64,000 nucleotides of DNA. It comes from Sulfuritalea sp. (GTDB lineage: Bacteria > Pseudomonadota > Gammaproteobacteria > Burkholderiales > Rhodocyclaceae). The DNA lies in contig JALNYT010000006.1 in the NCBI GenBank assembly GCA_023229685.1, positions 1 to 64,000 on the forward strand, in the 5' to 3' direction. The first letter of the stretch is position 1. Every line of letters begins with the position of its first letter. Below are positions 33,485-43,041 of the stretch, in pieces. A program made the translations under genes and the position numbers. The notes beneath the pieces were generated by a model that worked only from the letters and a program-made list of their open reading frames with translations, ran no database searches and was not told the DNA's origin.

Positions 33485-35005
33485 ATGACCACCATTCGCC
33501 AGGACGATTTCATCCAGTCCATCGCCGACGCCTTCCAGTTCATCAGCTACTACCACCCGCTCGACTACATCCAGGCGCTCGGCGCCGCCTACGAGCGCGA
33601 AGAGTCACCCGCGGCGAAGGATGCCATTGCGCAGATCCTGACCAACAGCCGCATGTCGGCCGAAGGCCACCGTCCCATCTGCCAGGACACCGGCATCGCC
33701 CTGGTGTTCCTCAAGGTCGGCATGCAGGTGCAATGGGATGTCACGCTCTCGGTGCAGGAAATGGTCAACGAAGGCGTCCGCCGCGCCTACGGCAATCCCG
33801 ACAATCCGCTGCGCGCCTCGGTCCTGGCCGATCCGGCCGGCACGCGCAAGAACACCAGGGACAACACCCCGGCCGTGGTGCATTACGAAATCGTTCCCGG
33901 CAAGCACGTCGAAGTCATCTGCGCCGCCAAGGGCGGCGGCTCGGAAGCGAAAGCCAAGTTCGCCATGCTCAATCCGTCCGACGATCTGGTCGAGTGGATC
34001 CTGAAAACGGTGCCGACCATGGGCGCCGGCTGGTGCCCGCCCGGCATCCTCGGAGTCGGCATCGGCGGCACGCCGGAAAAGGCCATGCTGCTGGCCAAGG
34101 AGGCCATCATGGCGCCGGTGGATATCCATGAGCTGAGAGCGCGCGGGGCGAAAACTCGAGCCGAGGAACTGCGCCTTGAACTCTACGAAAAGGTCAATGC
34201 GCTGGGCATCGGCGCGCAGGGTCTCGGCGGCCTGACCACGGTGCTCGACGTCAAGGTGCTCGACTACCCGACGCATGCCGCCAATCTGCCGGTCGCGTTG
34301 ATCCCCAACTGCGCCGCGACGCGCCACATCCATTTCGAACTCGACGGCTCCGGCCCGGCCAAGCTGCAGCCGCCCAGCCTCGAGGACTGGCCCAAGGTGA
34401 CCTGGCAAGCCGACGCCGCCACTGCCACCCGCGTCGATCTGAACAGCCTGACCAAGGCGCAGGTCGCCGCCTGGAAGCCCGGCCAGAAACTGCTGCTCAA
34501 CGGCAAGATGCTCACCGGCCGCGACGCCGCGCACAAGCGCATCGCCGACATGCTGGGCAAGGGCGAGAAACTGCCGGTGGATTTCACCAACCGGGTGATC
34601 TACTACGTCGGACCGGTGGATCCGGTACGCGACGAAGTGATGGGTCCCGCCGGCCCCACCACCGCCACGCGGATGGACAAGTTCACCCGCATGATGCTGG
34701 AGCAAACCGGCCTGATCTCGATGATCGGCAAATCCGAGCGCGGTCCCGTCGCGATCGAAGCGATCAAGGACAACAAGTCGGCCTACCTGATGGCCGTCGG
34801 CGGTGCCGCCTACCTCGTCGCCAAGGCAATCCAGTCGGCCAAAGTGGTGGGTTTCGCCGACCTCGGCATGGAAGCCATCTACGAGTTCGACGTGAAGGAC
34901 ATGCCGGTCACCGTCGCCGTCGATTCCCTCGGAACTTCGGTACACATCACGGGCCCCGCGGAGTGGAAGGCGAAGATCGGCAAGATTCCGGTCAAGATCG
35001 CCTGA
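33485..35005 (+). CDS. fumA: Class I (iron-sulfur) fumarate hydratase
   Basis: A 506-residue protein. Conserved parts are ICQDTGIALVFLKVG (first cluster Cys), TRKNTRDNTPAVVHYE, AAKGGGSEAKAKFAMLNPSDD, GWCPPGILGVGIGGT and IPNCAATRHIHFELDG (further cluster Cys), with the beta-domain motifs YYVGPVDPVRDEVMGPAGPTTATRMDKF at the C-terminus. It catalyses reversible hydration of fumarate to malate in the TCA cycle with a 4Fe-4S cluster. Length fits the fused alpha-beta form. Confidence 0.94.
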   Translation: MTTIRQDDFIQSIADAFQFISYYHPLDYIQALGAAYEREESPAAKDAIAQILTNSRMSAEGHRPICQDTGIALVFLKVGMQVQWDVTLSVQEMVNEGVRRAYGNPDNPLRASVLADPAGTRKNTRDNTPAVVHYEIVPGKHVEVICAAKGGGSEAKAKFAMLNPSDDLVEWILKTVPTMGAGWCPPGILGVGIGGTPEKAMLLAKEAIMAPVDIHELRARGAKTRAEELRLELYEKVNALGIGAQGLGGLTTVLDVKVLDYPTHAANLPVALIPNCAATRHIHFELDGSGPAKLQPPSLEDWPKVTWQADAATATRVDLNSLTKAQVAAWKPGQKLLLNGKMLTGRDAAHKRIADMLGKGEKLPVDFTNRVIYYVGPVDPVRDEVMGPAGPTTATRMDKFTRMMLEQTGLISMIGKSERGPVAIEAIKDNKSAYLMAVGGAAYLVAKAIQSAKVVGFADLGMEAIYEFDVKDMPVTVAVDSLGTSVHITGPAEWKAKIGKIPVKIA

Positions 35006-35125
35006 TCACCGCGAAGTAGCGGAGGGATTAGCGTCAGGCTGCATGCCGCGCCCTGACCCGAAGGAGGTCGAAATGAATGTGTACGGCGCAGCGCCGCAGT
35101 CGAACCCCTTGGTGCCCTCGAAATC

Positions 35126-35830
35126 ATGACCACTGCGCAAGACGGTCGCCCTGCCAATCACACAAATTCACCCGCCAGCAGGCTGTGGCATCTGGTCCGT
35201 GCGCGGCCGAGAATCGGAATCGCGTGCCTTGCCGGGGCGCTTGGATTCCTGTTATTGCCGTCAACGTTGCAGGCATCCACTCGGGCATTGATCACCTGGG
35301 ACATCGGGGCGGGTGCTTATCTGGTGTTGGCGTGGGCCGTGATCGGCCGTGCAACGTTGGAACACATGCGGTGGAGCGCCCGCCTGCAGGATGATGGTGC
35401 GACTGCCATGCTGTTACTGACCGTGACGGCCGCGGTCGCCAGTCTGGCCGCCATTGTGCTCGAACTATCAGGCCTGAAAACCTACCCGGCTACCCGCCAA
35501 AGCCTGCTTGTGGGCTTGGTGGTTATTACCTTCATGGCATCCTGGCTGCTGGTGCACACCTCGTTCGCCCTCCACTACGCCCACGCCTATTACGTGTCCC
35601 TCGACAAACTGCACGAGGGACCGCTCGAGTTTCCCCGGCAGGAAACCCCCGTCTACATGGATTTCCTGTATTTCTCGATGGTCGTCGGGATGACGTGCCA
35701 GACGGCAGATGTGGGAATCGCCAACACGCGCATGCGCCGACTGGTGATGGCGCACGGGCTGGTCGCTTTTGTCTTCAACACGACACTGCTGGCGCTGACC
35801 ATCAACATCGTCGCCAGCCTGCTCGGCTGA
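35126..35830 (+). CDS. DUF1345 membrane protein
   Basis: A 234-residue protein with about five membrane helices. The family hallmarks HTSFALHYAHAYY, YMDFLYFSMVVGMTCQTADVGI and the final hydrophobic helix are present. Function unknown. It starts 120 bp after the fumarase stop. Its end nearly meets the oppositely oriented 52-residue ORF (5 bp apart). Confidence 0.9.
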   Translation: MTTAQDGRPANHTNSPASRLWHLVRARPRIGIACLAGALGFLLLPSTLQASTRALITWDIGAGAYLVLAWAVIGRATLEHMRWSARLQDDGATAMLLLTVTAAVASLAAIVLELSGLKTYPATRQSLLVGLVVITFMASWLLVHTSFALHYAHAYYVSLDKLHEGPLEFPRQETPVYMDFLYFSMVVGMTCQTADVGIANTRMRRLVMAHGLVAFVFNTTLLALTINIVASLLG

Positions 35831-35835
35831 AGGAT

Positions 35836-35994
35836 TCATTCTGATTCCTGGCGCTCCTGTTTCCTTGCTCCATGCCTTCGATCATCGCGACGGACTCTTG
35901 CCCAATAGCCCAGCATGCACAGGGCAAAAGCGAGGACGAGCAAGCCATCAAACCATGGTTGCGAGGAAATTTTGTCAATCATGTGCTGCAGCAT
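35836..35994 (-). CDS. Small membrane protein, 52 residues
   Basis: The minus-strand ATG at 35994 has AAGGA 6 bp before it. The product (MLQHMIDKISSQPWFDGLLV...) has one membrane helix (residues about 15-31) followed by a strongly basic/acidic cytosolic tail rich in Arg, Glu and Gln. This topology (short N-terminus, helix, charged tail) is typical of small membrane proteins. It lies in a gap between two plus-strand genes, converging with DUF1345. No family recognised. Confidence 0.5.
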   Translation of the reverse strand: MLQHMIDKISSQPWFDGLLVLAFALCMLGYWARVRRDDRRHGARKQERQESE

Positions 35995-36268
35995 ATGGGT
36001 CCTTCATAAAGGCGTCGCATCAGTACCGAAAAAGTCCGGCTTCGCCGCCGCCGGGTTCAAGGTTATGATCGCCATTCGCGATGAGGCATTCGCCCCTTGC
36101 CAGGATGTTTCCTGGTCACGCGGCTCTGGTGGCTCTCCTCCGCCATTGCCGCCGCGCAACTTTACCCGATTACCGGAGCTTGCATCTGCGCACCAGGCCG
36201 ATGGTGCTCGCTACCTGTACCGTTCCTGCCAAAATCTTGCCATTACACCGACCGCGGAAATTTACCGA

Positions 36269-36439
36269 ATGAACCGATCCCTCGCAATGCTCATCGCCAG
36301 TGTCGGCGTTTTCCTGGGCTCGTTGCTGAGCGACGTGCTGCTCGGCGACGGGGTTCAAGCCGAGGACGTACAGCAGGCCGCGCTGGTGGCCCTGATCGCG
36401 GCGGCAATCCAGTGGTGGCTGTACCGCCGGCGCGGGTGA
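36269..36439 (+). CDS. Small membrane protein, 56 residues
   Basis: Starting at ATG 36269, the product MNRSLAMLIASVGVFLGSLL... has two hydrophobic segments (residues about 4-25 and 36-52) and a basic end (YRRRG). The ribosome site is weak. The next gene starts 5 bp after its stop, which supports translation as part of one transcript. The stretch 35995-36268 before it holds no other gene that I can see. Confidence 0.5.
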   Translation: MNRSLAMLIASVGVFLGSLLSDVLLGDGVQAEDVQQAALVALIAAAIQWWLYRRRG

Positions 36440-36443
36440 TCAA

Positions 36444-37046
36444 ATGATGGCGATAAGGCAATGGAGGCCACTGTGGCGCATGCTGGCCTTGACGGTAGTC
36501 CTGGCCACAGGATCGGCGCAAGGCGCAACGCCGGAGGGAAGCAGCGACATTGCGGTGCGCGTCGATATCCAGGGTGAGGTCGTCCGCGTCGAAGTCGAAC
36601 TGGCGGTTGCCGCCACCCCCCAGGAAGTCTGGGACGTCATCACCGATTTTGAGCATTTGCCCCAGTTCATTTCCAACATCACGTCGAGCAAGATAATTTT
36701 TCGCGAAGGAAATGTGGTGCGGGTATCGCAAACCGGCAAGACCAGCGTCGGTCCCTTCGCTTTCGACTTTCAATCGGTACGCGAGCTGACACTGACGCCA
36801 ATCGAAAAATTCGAGTCACGGATGCTCAGTGGAAACATGAAGCGTTTTCGCGGCACTACGCAGATCGAAGCTGCCGAGGAAAAGACGCGAATCCGCTACA
36901 AATCCGAAGCGGTCCCCGACACCGCGTTGCCAATCAGCCTTGGCCGTTCCATGATCGAGTCGGAAACACGCGAGCACTACCAGGAGATCCGCAAGGAAGT
37001 GTTGAGAAGAAAGCGCGCGGCAGGCAATCCTCCGCTCACGCAGTAG
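36444..37046 (+). CDS. Exported START/SRPBCC-domain protein
   Basis: A 200-residue protein with a signal peptide (LWRMLALTVVLATGSAQGA) and one SRPBCC-fold domain (VEVELAVAATPQEVWDVITDFEHLPQFISNITSSKII...), a ligand-binding fold of the polyketide-cyclase/CoQ10-binding type. Exported members of this family are known in proteobacteria, but their ligand is unknown; a lipid or quinone is possible. The two in-frame ATGs at the start (MM) leave a one-residue uncertainty. Confidence 0.85.
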   Translation: MMAIRQWRPLWRMLALTVVLATGSAQGATPEGSSDIAVRVDIQGEVVRVEVELAVAATPQEVWDVITDFEHLPQFISNITSSKIIFREGNVVRVSQTGKTSVGPFAFDFQSVRELTLTPIEKFESRMLSGNMKRFRGTTQIEAAEEKTRIRYKSEAVPDTALPISLGRSMIESETREHYQEIRKEVLRRKRAAGNPPLTQ

Positions 37047-37141
37047 ACTGCGGCAAGCCCTTCCTTCGACACCGCCCCGTTGGTCCCGCCGATGATCGCC
37101 ACCATGCCCCGAACACCCGAACTTGCTGCCAGGCTGGAATC

Positions 37142-37903
37142 ATGATTGGCGTTTTCGATTCCGGCCTCGGCGGTCTCTCGGTGCTGGCAGCATTGGTCGA
37201 TGCCCTACCTAGTGCCAACTTCATTTACTTCGCGGACACCGCCCATGTGCCCTACGGCAACAAGAGCGAAGAACAGATACAGTGCCGCGTGCTAGCTATT
37301 GGCGAACACCTGGCCAGCCACGACTGCGACCTGCTGGTGGTGGCCTGCAACACCGCCACCACGACGGCGGTGCAGGCCCTGCGTGCCGCGCATCCCGGCA
37401 TCCCGGTGGTCGGCATCGAACCCGGCATCAAGCCGGCGGCGCAGGAGACCAGGAGCGGCCGCATCGCGGTGCTGGCGACCGAAGCCACCGCCAATAGCCA
37501 GCGCCTGCAGCACTTGATCCGCCAACACGCGGGCAATGTCGAAGTCTTCGTCGAGCCCTGCCCGGGTTGGGCCACCCACGTCGAAATGCTGCAGTTGGGC
37601 GATCCGGCACTCGCAGCTGATGTCCGCGCCCGGATCGAGCCACTGCTGGAAAAGGGTGTCGACCGCATCGTGCTGGGCTGCACGCATTACAGCTTTCTCG
37701 CGCCGCTGCTGACGGAAGTCGTCGGCACCCGCGCGCAGCTGGTCGATGTCGCCGCCGCGGTGGCACGCCAGACGCAGCGCCTGGCCGGTGGCCTCGCCCA
37801 CGGCTCCGGCCTACTGCAGCTGCACGCCTCGGCGCATCCGGAGCGCCTGCGCGCCGCCCTGCCCCGTCTGCATCTCGGCCACCTCGCGGCGCGAGTAATC
37901 TGA
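37142..37903 (+). CDS. murI: Glutamate racemase
   Basis: A 253-residue protein with GVFDSGLGGLSVL, the two catalytic cysteines in VACNTATTTAV (about residue 70) and GCTHYSFL (about residue 181), and YFADTAHVPYG. It converts L- to D-glutamate for peptidoglycan. The start is ATG 37142. Its stop overlaps the start of the phosphoesterase gene by one base. Confidence 0.95.
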   Translation: MIGVFDSGLGGLSVLAALVDALPSANFIYFADTAHVPYGNKSEEQIQCRVLAIGEHLASHDCDLLVVACNTATTTAVQALRAAHPGIPVVGIEPGIKPAAQETRSGRIAVLATEATANSQRLQHLIRQHAGNVEVFVEPCPGWATHVEMLQLGDPALAADVRARIEPLLEKGVDRIVLGCTHYSFLAPLLTEVVGTRAQLVDVAAAVARQTQRLAGGLAHGSGLLQLHASAHPERLRAALPRLHLGHLAARVI

Positions 37904-38676
37904 TGCGCATTGCCGTCCTCTCCGACATTCACGGCAACCTGGCCGCATTGCAGGCGGTGATTGCGGATTTCGCGCGGCGCGGCGTCGACGCGGTGGTAAA
38001 TCTCGGCGACAGCCTCTCGGGACCGCTGCTGCCCAGGGAGACCGCACAATTCCTGATGGCCCAGAACTGGGTGCATCTGGCCGGCAATCACGAGCGGCAA
38101 GTACTGAACCTGGACCCGCAAACCTGCGATCCCTCGGATGCCTATACCCGGGGGCAACTGGGTGCTGCGGAACTCGACTGGATTGCATCGCTGAAACCGT
38201 TCCATCGCTACAGCGAAGAAATCTTTCTCTGCCACGGCACGCCAGACCATGACGCCGAATATTTTCTGGAGTCGGTGGAACCGGGCCGGCTGCGCATGGC
38301 CACGCCGGAAGAAATCAGGCAGCGTCTTGGCGCGATCGGCGCCGCCGTCATCGTCAGCGGCCACACCCATGTGCCGCGCCTGATGCGCTCGGCCCGCGGG
38401 CAGATGCTGGTGAACCCCGGCAGTGTCGGCCAGCCGGCCTGGGACGATGAGCAGCCGGTCTACCACGCGGTGGAAAACGGCGCCCCGGATGCCCGCTACG
38501 CCATCATCGAAAAAGAGGATTCGCACTGGAGCGCGCAACTGATTGCGGTTCCCTACGATCACGAAGCCATGGCCACCCTGGCCGGCCGCCACGGGCGCCC
38601 GGACTGGGAGCACATCCTGCGTCATGGCTACGTCCCCGCTCCCGCGGCAGCCCCGGGAGGTGCCGTGCAGGCTTAG
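37903..38676 (+). CDS. Calcineurin-type metallophosphoesterase
   Basis: A 257-residue protein. The metal-binding motifs are in order: SDIHGNLAAL, NLGDSLSG, GNHERQ, LCHGTPDHD and SGHTHVPRL. It belongs to the YfcE/diadenosine-type group, acting on phosphodiesters or phosphomonoesters in the cytosol; the substrate cannot be told. It is translationally coupled to murI and converges with the diguanylate cyclase gene, overlapping it by 4 bp at the 3' ends. Confidence 0.88.
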   Translation: MRIAVLSDIHGNLAALQAVIADFARRGVDAVVNLGDSLSGPLLPRETAQFLMAQNWVHLAGNHERQVLNLDPQTCDPSDAYTRGQLGAAELDWIASLKPFHRYSEEIFLCHGTPDHDAEYFLESVEPGRLRMATPEEIRQRLGAIGAAVIVSGHTHVPRLMRSARGQMLVNPGSVGQPAWDDEQPVYHAVENGAPDARYAIIEKEDSHWSAQLIAVPYDHEAMATLAGRHGRPDWEHILRHGYVPAPAAAPGGAVQA

Positions 38677-39824
38677 CTGGCTGAGTCGCGCGGCGCGATA
38701 TCGCCATACGCCAGCACCAAGTCGCGGCCTCGCCGCTTCGCCTGATAGAGCGCCTGATCCGCGCATCGAATCAAGCCATCAACCGAATCGGAATGCTCGG
38801 GGGTGGTTGCGATACCAATCGAGGCCCTGATGCGGATGCGCAGATCCCCATGCGACACGATTGTCTCCCGAAAGATCTGCAGCAACTGTGCAGCGCGCTC
38901 CAGGGCTATGTCCAGAGGCATTTTTGGCAATACGAGCAGAAATTCCTCGCCACCGTAGCGACATACGATGTCCTCGATACGCGCATGTTCCAGCAGTAGC
39001 CGGCCGAAAACCCGCAAGACTTCATCTCCGGCCTGATGGCCATAGGTGTCGTTCACCAATTTAAAGTGATCGATATCGAGCAGCACCATGGTTAGCGGCG
39101 CCCCTTCCCGCCTGCAGCGCGCCAGTTCGCGCTCAAGCGTCCCCTCCAGGTAGCGGCGATTGAAAAGGCCGGTCAGAGAATCGCGGTTGGCCTGTTCGCG
39201 CAGCTTCTCCTGCAGGTCATGAATTTTCCCGATCTGGTCGTGCAAAATCGCGTTGGCTCCTTCGAGCGTCTTCCTCTGTTGATCAAGAGTCTCCTGCACG
39301 CTGTGCAGTTGCCTGATATAGGCGAAGAACTCGATGCCGATCAAGGACAGGTAGCCTGCCAGACCGATCATCGAAGCCAGGGTCACCAGACCATTGGTAT
39401 CGGTCGAAACATGGAATGCGATCACCGTGGTGGAGGCCAGGGCGCCGGCTGCAAAAGCCAGCAGGCAGATCAAGACACCCGATGCGCCGCGAGTGATCGT
39501 ATGGTTCAGCAGGTTGGCGAGAAACATCGCCGTGCTGATCCACAGCGGGAAGCCCAGGCCTGCCGCCCAAGCGCCGCACATCACGGCATCAACGGCCATG
39601 TTGTTGAGTTCGCTCTGCTCGCGATCCGCGGCCTTCCGGCTGCGCCAGTGCATCAAATGCGGATAAATCAGAAATTGCAGGACCAGCAAAGCCCAGACGC
39701 CCGGGCCGTAGCCCCGCGGCCATATATGCAAACCGATCGGCAGACAGGCGAGGGCGAAGGCGGCTATTCGCACCCGGTAACCGTTGGTCACCGCCCAGCG
39801 ATGCGTTCTCGCAAATTCGGTCAT
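38673..39824 (-). CDS. MASE2-GGDEF diguanylate cyclase
   Basis: A 383-residue protein. The N-terminal region is a MASE2-like membrane sensor with five or so helices (IGLHIWPRGYGPGVWALLVLQFLIYPHL...), followed by a coiled coil and a GGDEF domain with the active-site variant RYGGEEF. An RxxD inhibitory site (RIED) stands five residues before it, so product inhibition is expected. It should synthesise c-di-GMP. The full catalytic motif contrasts with the degenerate c-di-GMP proteins at 44053-46559. Confidence 0.9.
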   Translation of the reverse strand: MTEFARTHRWAVTNGYRVRIAAFALACLPIGLHIWPRGYGPGVWALLVLQFLIYPHLMHWRSRKAADREQSELNNMAVDAVMCGAWAAGLGFPLWISTAMFLANLLNHTITRGASGVLICLLAFAAGALASTTVIAFHVSTDTNGLVTLASMIGLAGYLSLIGIEFFAYIRQLHSVQETLDQQRKTLEGANAILHDQIGKIHDLQEKLREQANRDSLTGLFNRRYLEGTLERELARCRREGAPLTMVLLDIDHFKLVNDTYGHQAGDEVLRVFGRLLLEHARIEDIVCRYGGEEFLLVLPKMPLDIALERAAQLLQIFRETIVSHGDLRIRIRASIGIATTPEHSDSVDGLIRCADQALYQAKRRGRDLVLAYGDIAPRDSAS

Positions 39825-39884
39825 GAGTTCAGTCTCGGGTTGTCATGCAGCTCGCGGGCGCCATGTCCGCATGGTACCGATTCC

Positions 39885-42113
39885 TCAGCGCCGCTTTGCA
39901 CGAATCACGCCCGGCACTTCACTTAACAGGGACAGGGCCTTCTGCAGCGCAGCGGTACCCGAGAGTTCGACGGTAAAGCCCATGTGGGCAATGCCTGCCC
40001 GCGACTGCGTCTTGACCGCGGTGACGTTGATCTTTTCACGCGACAGGACGTCGGATATGTCGCGCAGCAGCCCTTGCCGATCACCCGCGTCGACCATCAG
40101 GTCCACCGAATAGACAGTGCCCGACCCGCCGCCGGACTGCTCGCTCCACCCCTCACCCCACTCGGCGCTGATCACCCGCTCGGAGTTGCGCGCCGCCATG
40201 TTGCGGAAATTGATGCACTCGACCCGGTGGATCGATATTCCCTTGCCGCGCGTGACGAAGCCGATGATGGCATCCGGCGGCATCGGCTTGCAGCAGAGCC
40301 CGACCTGCGTCAGCAATTTGTCCACGCCGACCACCAGAATCCGGCTATCGCCGGCCCGGCTCTTGCGCGTCTGAATTTCCGGCTCGGGCGGCAGCACTTC
40401 CGCACCGCCACGCAAAGCCACGTCGATCGCGCGCATGCCAACCTCGCCGCGTGCCGCGGCAAGGAACAGTGTCTCGGCGCTCTTCAGCCCGAGCTTGACC
40501 GCCAGTTCGTCGAGATTGGCCTGGGTTTGTCCCTGGCGCTGCAACTCGCGCGTGACCAGGCTGCGTCCCTGTGCCAGCAGTTCGGCTTCATCCTGCGCCG
40601 CAAACCACTGCTTGACCTTCGAGCGCGCACGCGGCGTGGCGAGATAGCCCAGCGTCGGATTCAGCCAGTCACGCGACGGGCCGCCGCTCTTGATGCTGAC
40701 GATCTCCACGCGCTGGCCGTTTTGCAGGGCCGTGTTGAGCGACGCCATGTGTCCGTCGATCTTCGCGCCGCGACAGCGGTGACCGAGATCGGTATGCAGC
40801 CGATAGGCGAAATCCAGCGCCGTGGCGCCGCGCGGCAGGTCGATCACCTTGTCCTGCGGCGTCAGCACATAAATCGTGTCGTCCAGTGCGGCGCGCTTGA
40901 ACTGTTGCACCCACTCCGCCGAATCCGCGATTTCGTCGCGCCACGACAACAATTGCCGCAACCAGGAAATCTTGTCTTCGTAGGCACCGCCGGCCTTCAC
41001 CGACTTGCCGGATTCCTTGTAGCGCCAGTGGGCGGCCACACCCAGCTCGGCATGATCGTGCATCTCGCGGGTGCGAATTTGCACCTCCAGCGAACGGCCA
41101 TCCTCCGCTTCCACAGCGGTGTGCAGCGAGCGATAGAAATTTCCCTTGGGATGCGAAATGTAGTCGTCGAACTCGCCATGGATCGGCTGCCACAGGTGAT
41201 GCACAATGCCCAGCGCGGTGTAGCAATCCTTGATTTCATCGACGATGATGCGCACCGCGCGCACGTCATACACCTTGGCGAAGTCGATGTCCTTGCCGCG
41301 CATCTTGCTCCAGATGCTGAAGATGTGTTTCGGCCGGCCATAGACCTCGGCGCGAACGCCGATCGCGGCCATCTCCGCCTGCAGACGAGCCACCGCTGCA
41401 ACGATGAAGCTCTCGCGCTCCGAACGCTTTTCGTCGAGCATCTTGGCGATGCGCTTGTAGGTTTCCGGCTCCAGATAGCGAAATGAAAGGTCTTCGAGCT
41501 CCCATTTGACATGCCAGATACCCAGGCGATTGGCCAGCGGCGCGTAGATCAACAGGCTTTCCCTGGCCATTTCCTCGCGCTGGGTGCCGGGCTGGTTGTT
41601 GAGGAAGCGCAGGGTCTGCACGCGACTCGCCAGTCGCAGCAAGACCACGCGGATGTCATCGACCATCGCCAGCAGCATCTTGCGCAGAATCTCGGTCTGC
41701 GCCCGCACCTCGGCCACGCCTTCCCCACCCCCGCCGCCACCCGCCGCGGCACGCGTCAGCGGGCGCAAGCTGCCCAGCCGGTGCAGGCCTGCGACCAGTC
41801 CGGCCACCGTATCGCCAAAGCCGACTTTCAGGCGCTCGCCGCAATCCGGCACATGGTCGCTGGCGGCAAACAGCAAGGCGGCGATGCGCGCATCGGCATC
41901 GAGATCGAGCGAGGCCACGATCAAGGCCATGCCCAGGGCGTGCTGCAGGATCGATTCCCCGGTGCCGAGCACTTCTTCGCCGTAGGCCTCGCGCGCCAGG
42001 GTCAGCGCCGCGGCCACGCGAACCGCTGCCGGTGCGGCAAGCCCAAGGCACAGACGGGAAAGCGTGTCGGCTTCGCCATTCGACTGCTGGAGGGAATGCA
42101 CCACGGAGACCAT
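39885..42113 (-). CDS. relA: (p)ppGpp synthetase RelA
   Basis: A 742-residue protein from ATG 42113; an earlier start would overlap the divergent transporter gene. The N-terminal HD domain is degenerate (FAASDHVPDCGERL in place of the HDxxED hydrolase motif), as in RelA. The synthetase domain shows YDVRAVRIIVDEIKDCYTALG, EFDDYISHPKGNFYRSLHTAV and EVQIRTREMHDHAELGVAAHWRYKE. TGS, zinc-finger and C-terminal ACT domains follow. It makes (p)ppGpp on stalled ribosomes. A glycine run (AAAGGGGGGEGVAEV) interrupts the HD-synthetase linker. Confidence 0.95.
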   Translation of the reverse strand: MVSVVHSLQQSNGEADTLSRLCLGLAAPAAVRVAAALTLAREAYGEEVLGTGESILQHALGMALIVASLDLDADARIAALLFAASDHVPDCGERLKVGFGDTVAGLVAGLHRLGSLRPLTRAAAGGGGGGEGVAEVRAQTEILRKMLLAMVDDIRVVLLRLASRVQTLRFLNNQPGTQREEMARESLLIYAPLANRLGIWHVKWELEDLSFRYLEPETYKRIAKMLDEKRSERESFIVAAVARLQAEMAAIGVRAEVYGRPKHIFSIWSKMRGKDIDFAKVYDVRAVRIIVDEIKDCYTALGIVHHLWQPIHGEFDDYISHPKGNFYRSLHTAVEAEDGRSLEVQIRTREMHDHAELGVAAHWRYKESGKSVKAGGAYEDKISWLRQLLSWRDEIADSAEWVQQFKRAALDDTIYVLTPQDKVIDLPRGATALDFAYRLHTDLGHRCRGAKIDGHMASLNTALQNGQRVEIVSIKSGGPSRDWLNPTLGYLATPRARSKVKQWFAAQDEAELLAQGRSLVTRELQRQGQTQANLDELAVKLGLKSAETLFLAAARGEVGMRAIDVALRGGAEVLPPEPEIQTRKSRAGDSRILVVGVDKLLTQVGLCCKPMPPDAIIGFVTRGKGISIHRVECINFRNMAARNSERVISAEWGEGWSEQSGGGSGTVYSVDLMVDAGDRQGLLRDISDVLSREKINVTAVKTQSRAGIAHMGFTVELSGTAALQKALSLLSEVPGVIRAKRR

Positions 42114-42150
42114 CGTGCAATTATCCCATGCGGAGCATAATTCGCCGTCC

Positions 42151-43041
42151 ATGAAAAAGCCCCTTCACGTTTCTCCCTATCTGCTGCTGACGCTGGCCAA
42201 CCTGTTCTGGGCCGGCAACTGGATAATCAGTCGCGCCTTCCGTGGCGAATTGCCGCCGGTCGCGCTGTCTTTCTGGCGCTGGGTGGTGGCCCTGTTGTGC
42301 CTGCTGCCGCTGGCGCTGCCGCATCTGCGCCGCGACTGGCCGCAACTGCGCGCTGCCTGGCCCTGGCTCCTGTTGTATGGTGCGCTGGGCACCGGTGGCT
42401 ACAACGTGCTGGTCTATGGCGGTCTGCAATACACCACGGCGATCAACGGCACGCTGCTGAACTCCTTCGTGCCGATCATGATCGTGCTGATTTCCTGGCT
42501 GCTGCTGGGCAAGCGCCTGCACGGCCGCGAAGCCGCGGGCATCCTGGTCTCCTTCATCGGCGTGCTCGGCATCGTCGCCCACGGCGAACTGCAGCGCCTG
42601 CGCGAACTGACGCTGAATGTCGGCGACCTGTGGATCCTGGCTTCCGTGCTGGCGTGGTCGGCCTACACCCTGCTCCTGGCGCGTCGGCCACTGGTCCATC
42701 CGCTGTCGTTTGTCACCGCCATCAGCGTTACCGGGCTCATCTTCCTGCTTCCCCTGTACTTCTGGGAAATGGCCCAGGGCCGCCATATCACACCGACACC
42801 GGGGGCAATCGCCGGCATCGTCTACACCGGCGTGTTTCCCGCCTTCCTCGGCTACATCCTGTGGAATCGCGGCGTCGCAGAAGTCGGTCCGGCGCGCGCC
42901 GGACTCTTCATGCACCTGATACCGGCCTTCGGCATCGTCCTGTCGATGATCTTTCTCGGCGAAAAGCCGGCCCCCTATCACGCCGTCGGCATCGGCCTGA
43001 TCTTCGCCGGCATCTGGCTCAACACCCGGCGCATCAGATGA
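42151..43041 (+). CDS. EamA-family (DMT) transporter
   Basis: A 296-residue protein from ATG 42151 with ten membrane helices in two EamA repeats (LLTLANLFWAGNWIISRAF and LWILASVLAWSAYTLLLARR). Members export or import small metabolites such as amino acids; the substrate is unknown. No strong ribosome site is seen. It is divergent from relA (37 bp apart), so promoters must overlap there, and its stop overlaps the mtfA start. Confidence 0.9.
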   Translation: MKKPLHVSPYLLLTLANLFWAGNWIISRAFRGELPPVALSFWRWVVALLCLLPLALPHLRRDWPQLRAAWPWLLLYGALGTGGYNVLVYGGLQYTTAINGTLLNSFVPIMIVLISWLLLGKRLHGREAAGILVSFIGVLGIVAHGELQRLRELTLNVGDLWILASVLAWSAYTLLLARRPLVHPLSFVTAISVTGLIFLLPLYFWEMAQGRHITPTPGAIAGIVYTGVFPAFLGYILWNRGVAEVGPARAGLFMHLIPAFGIVLSMIFLGEKPAPYHAVGIGLIFAGIWLNTRRIR

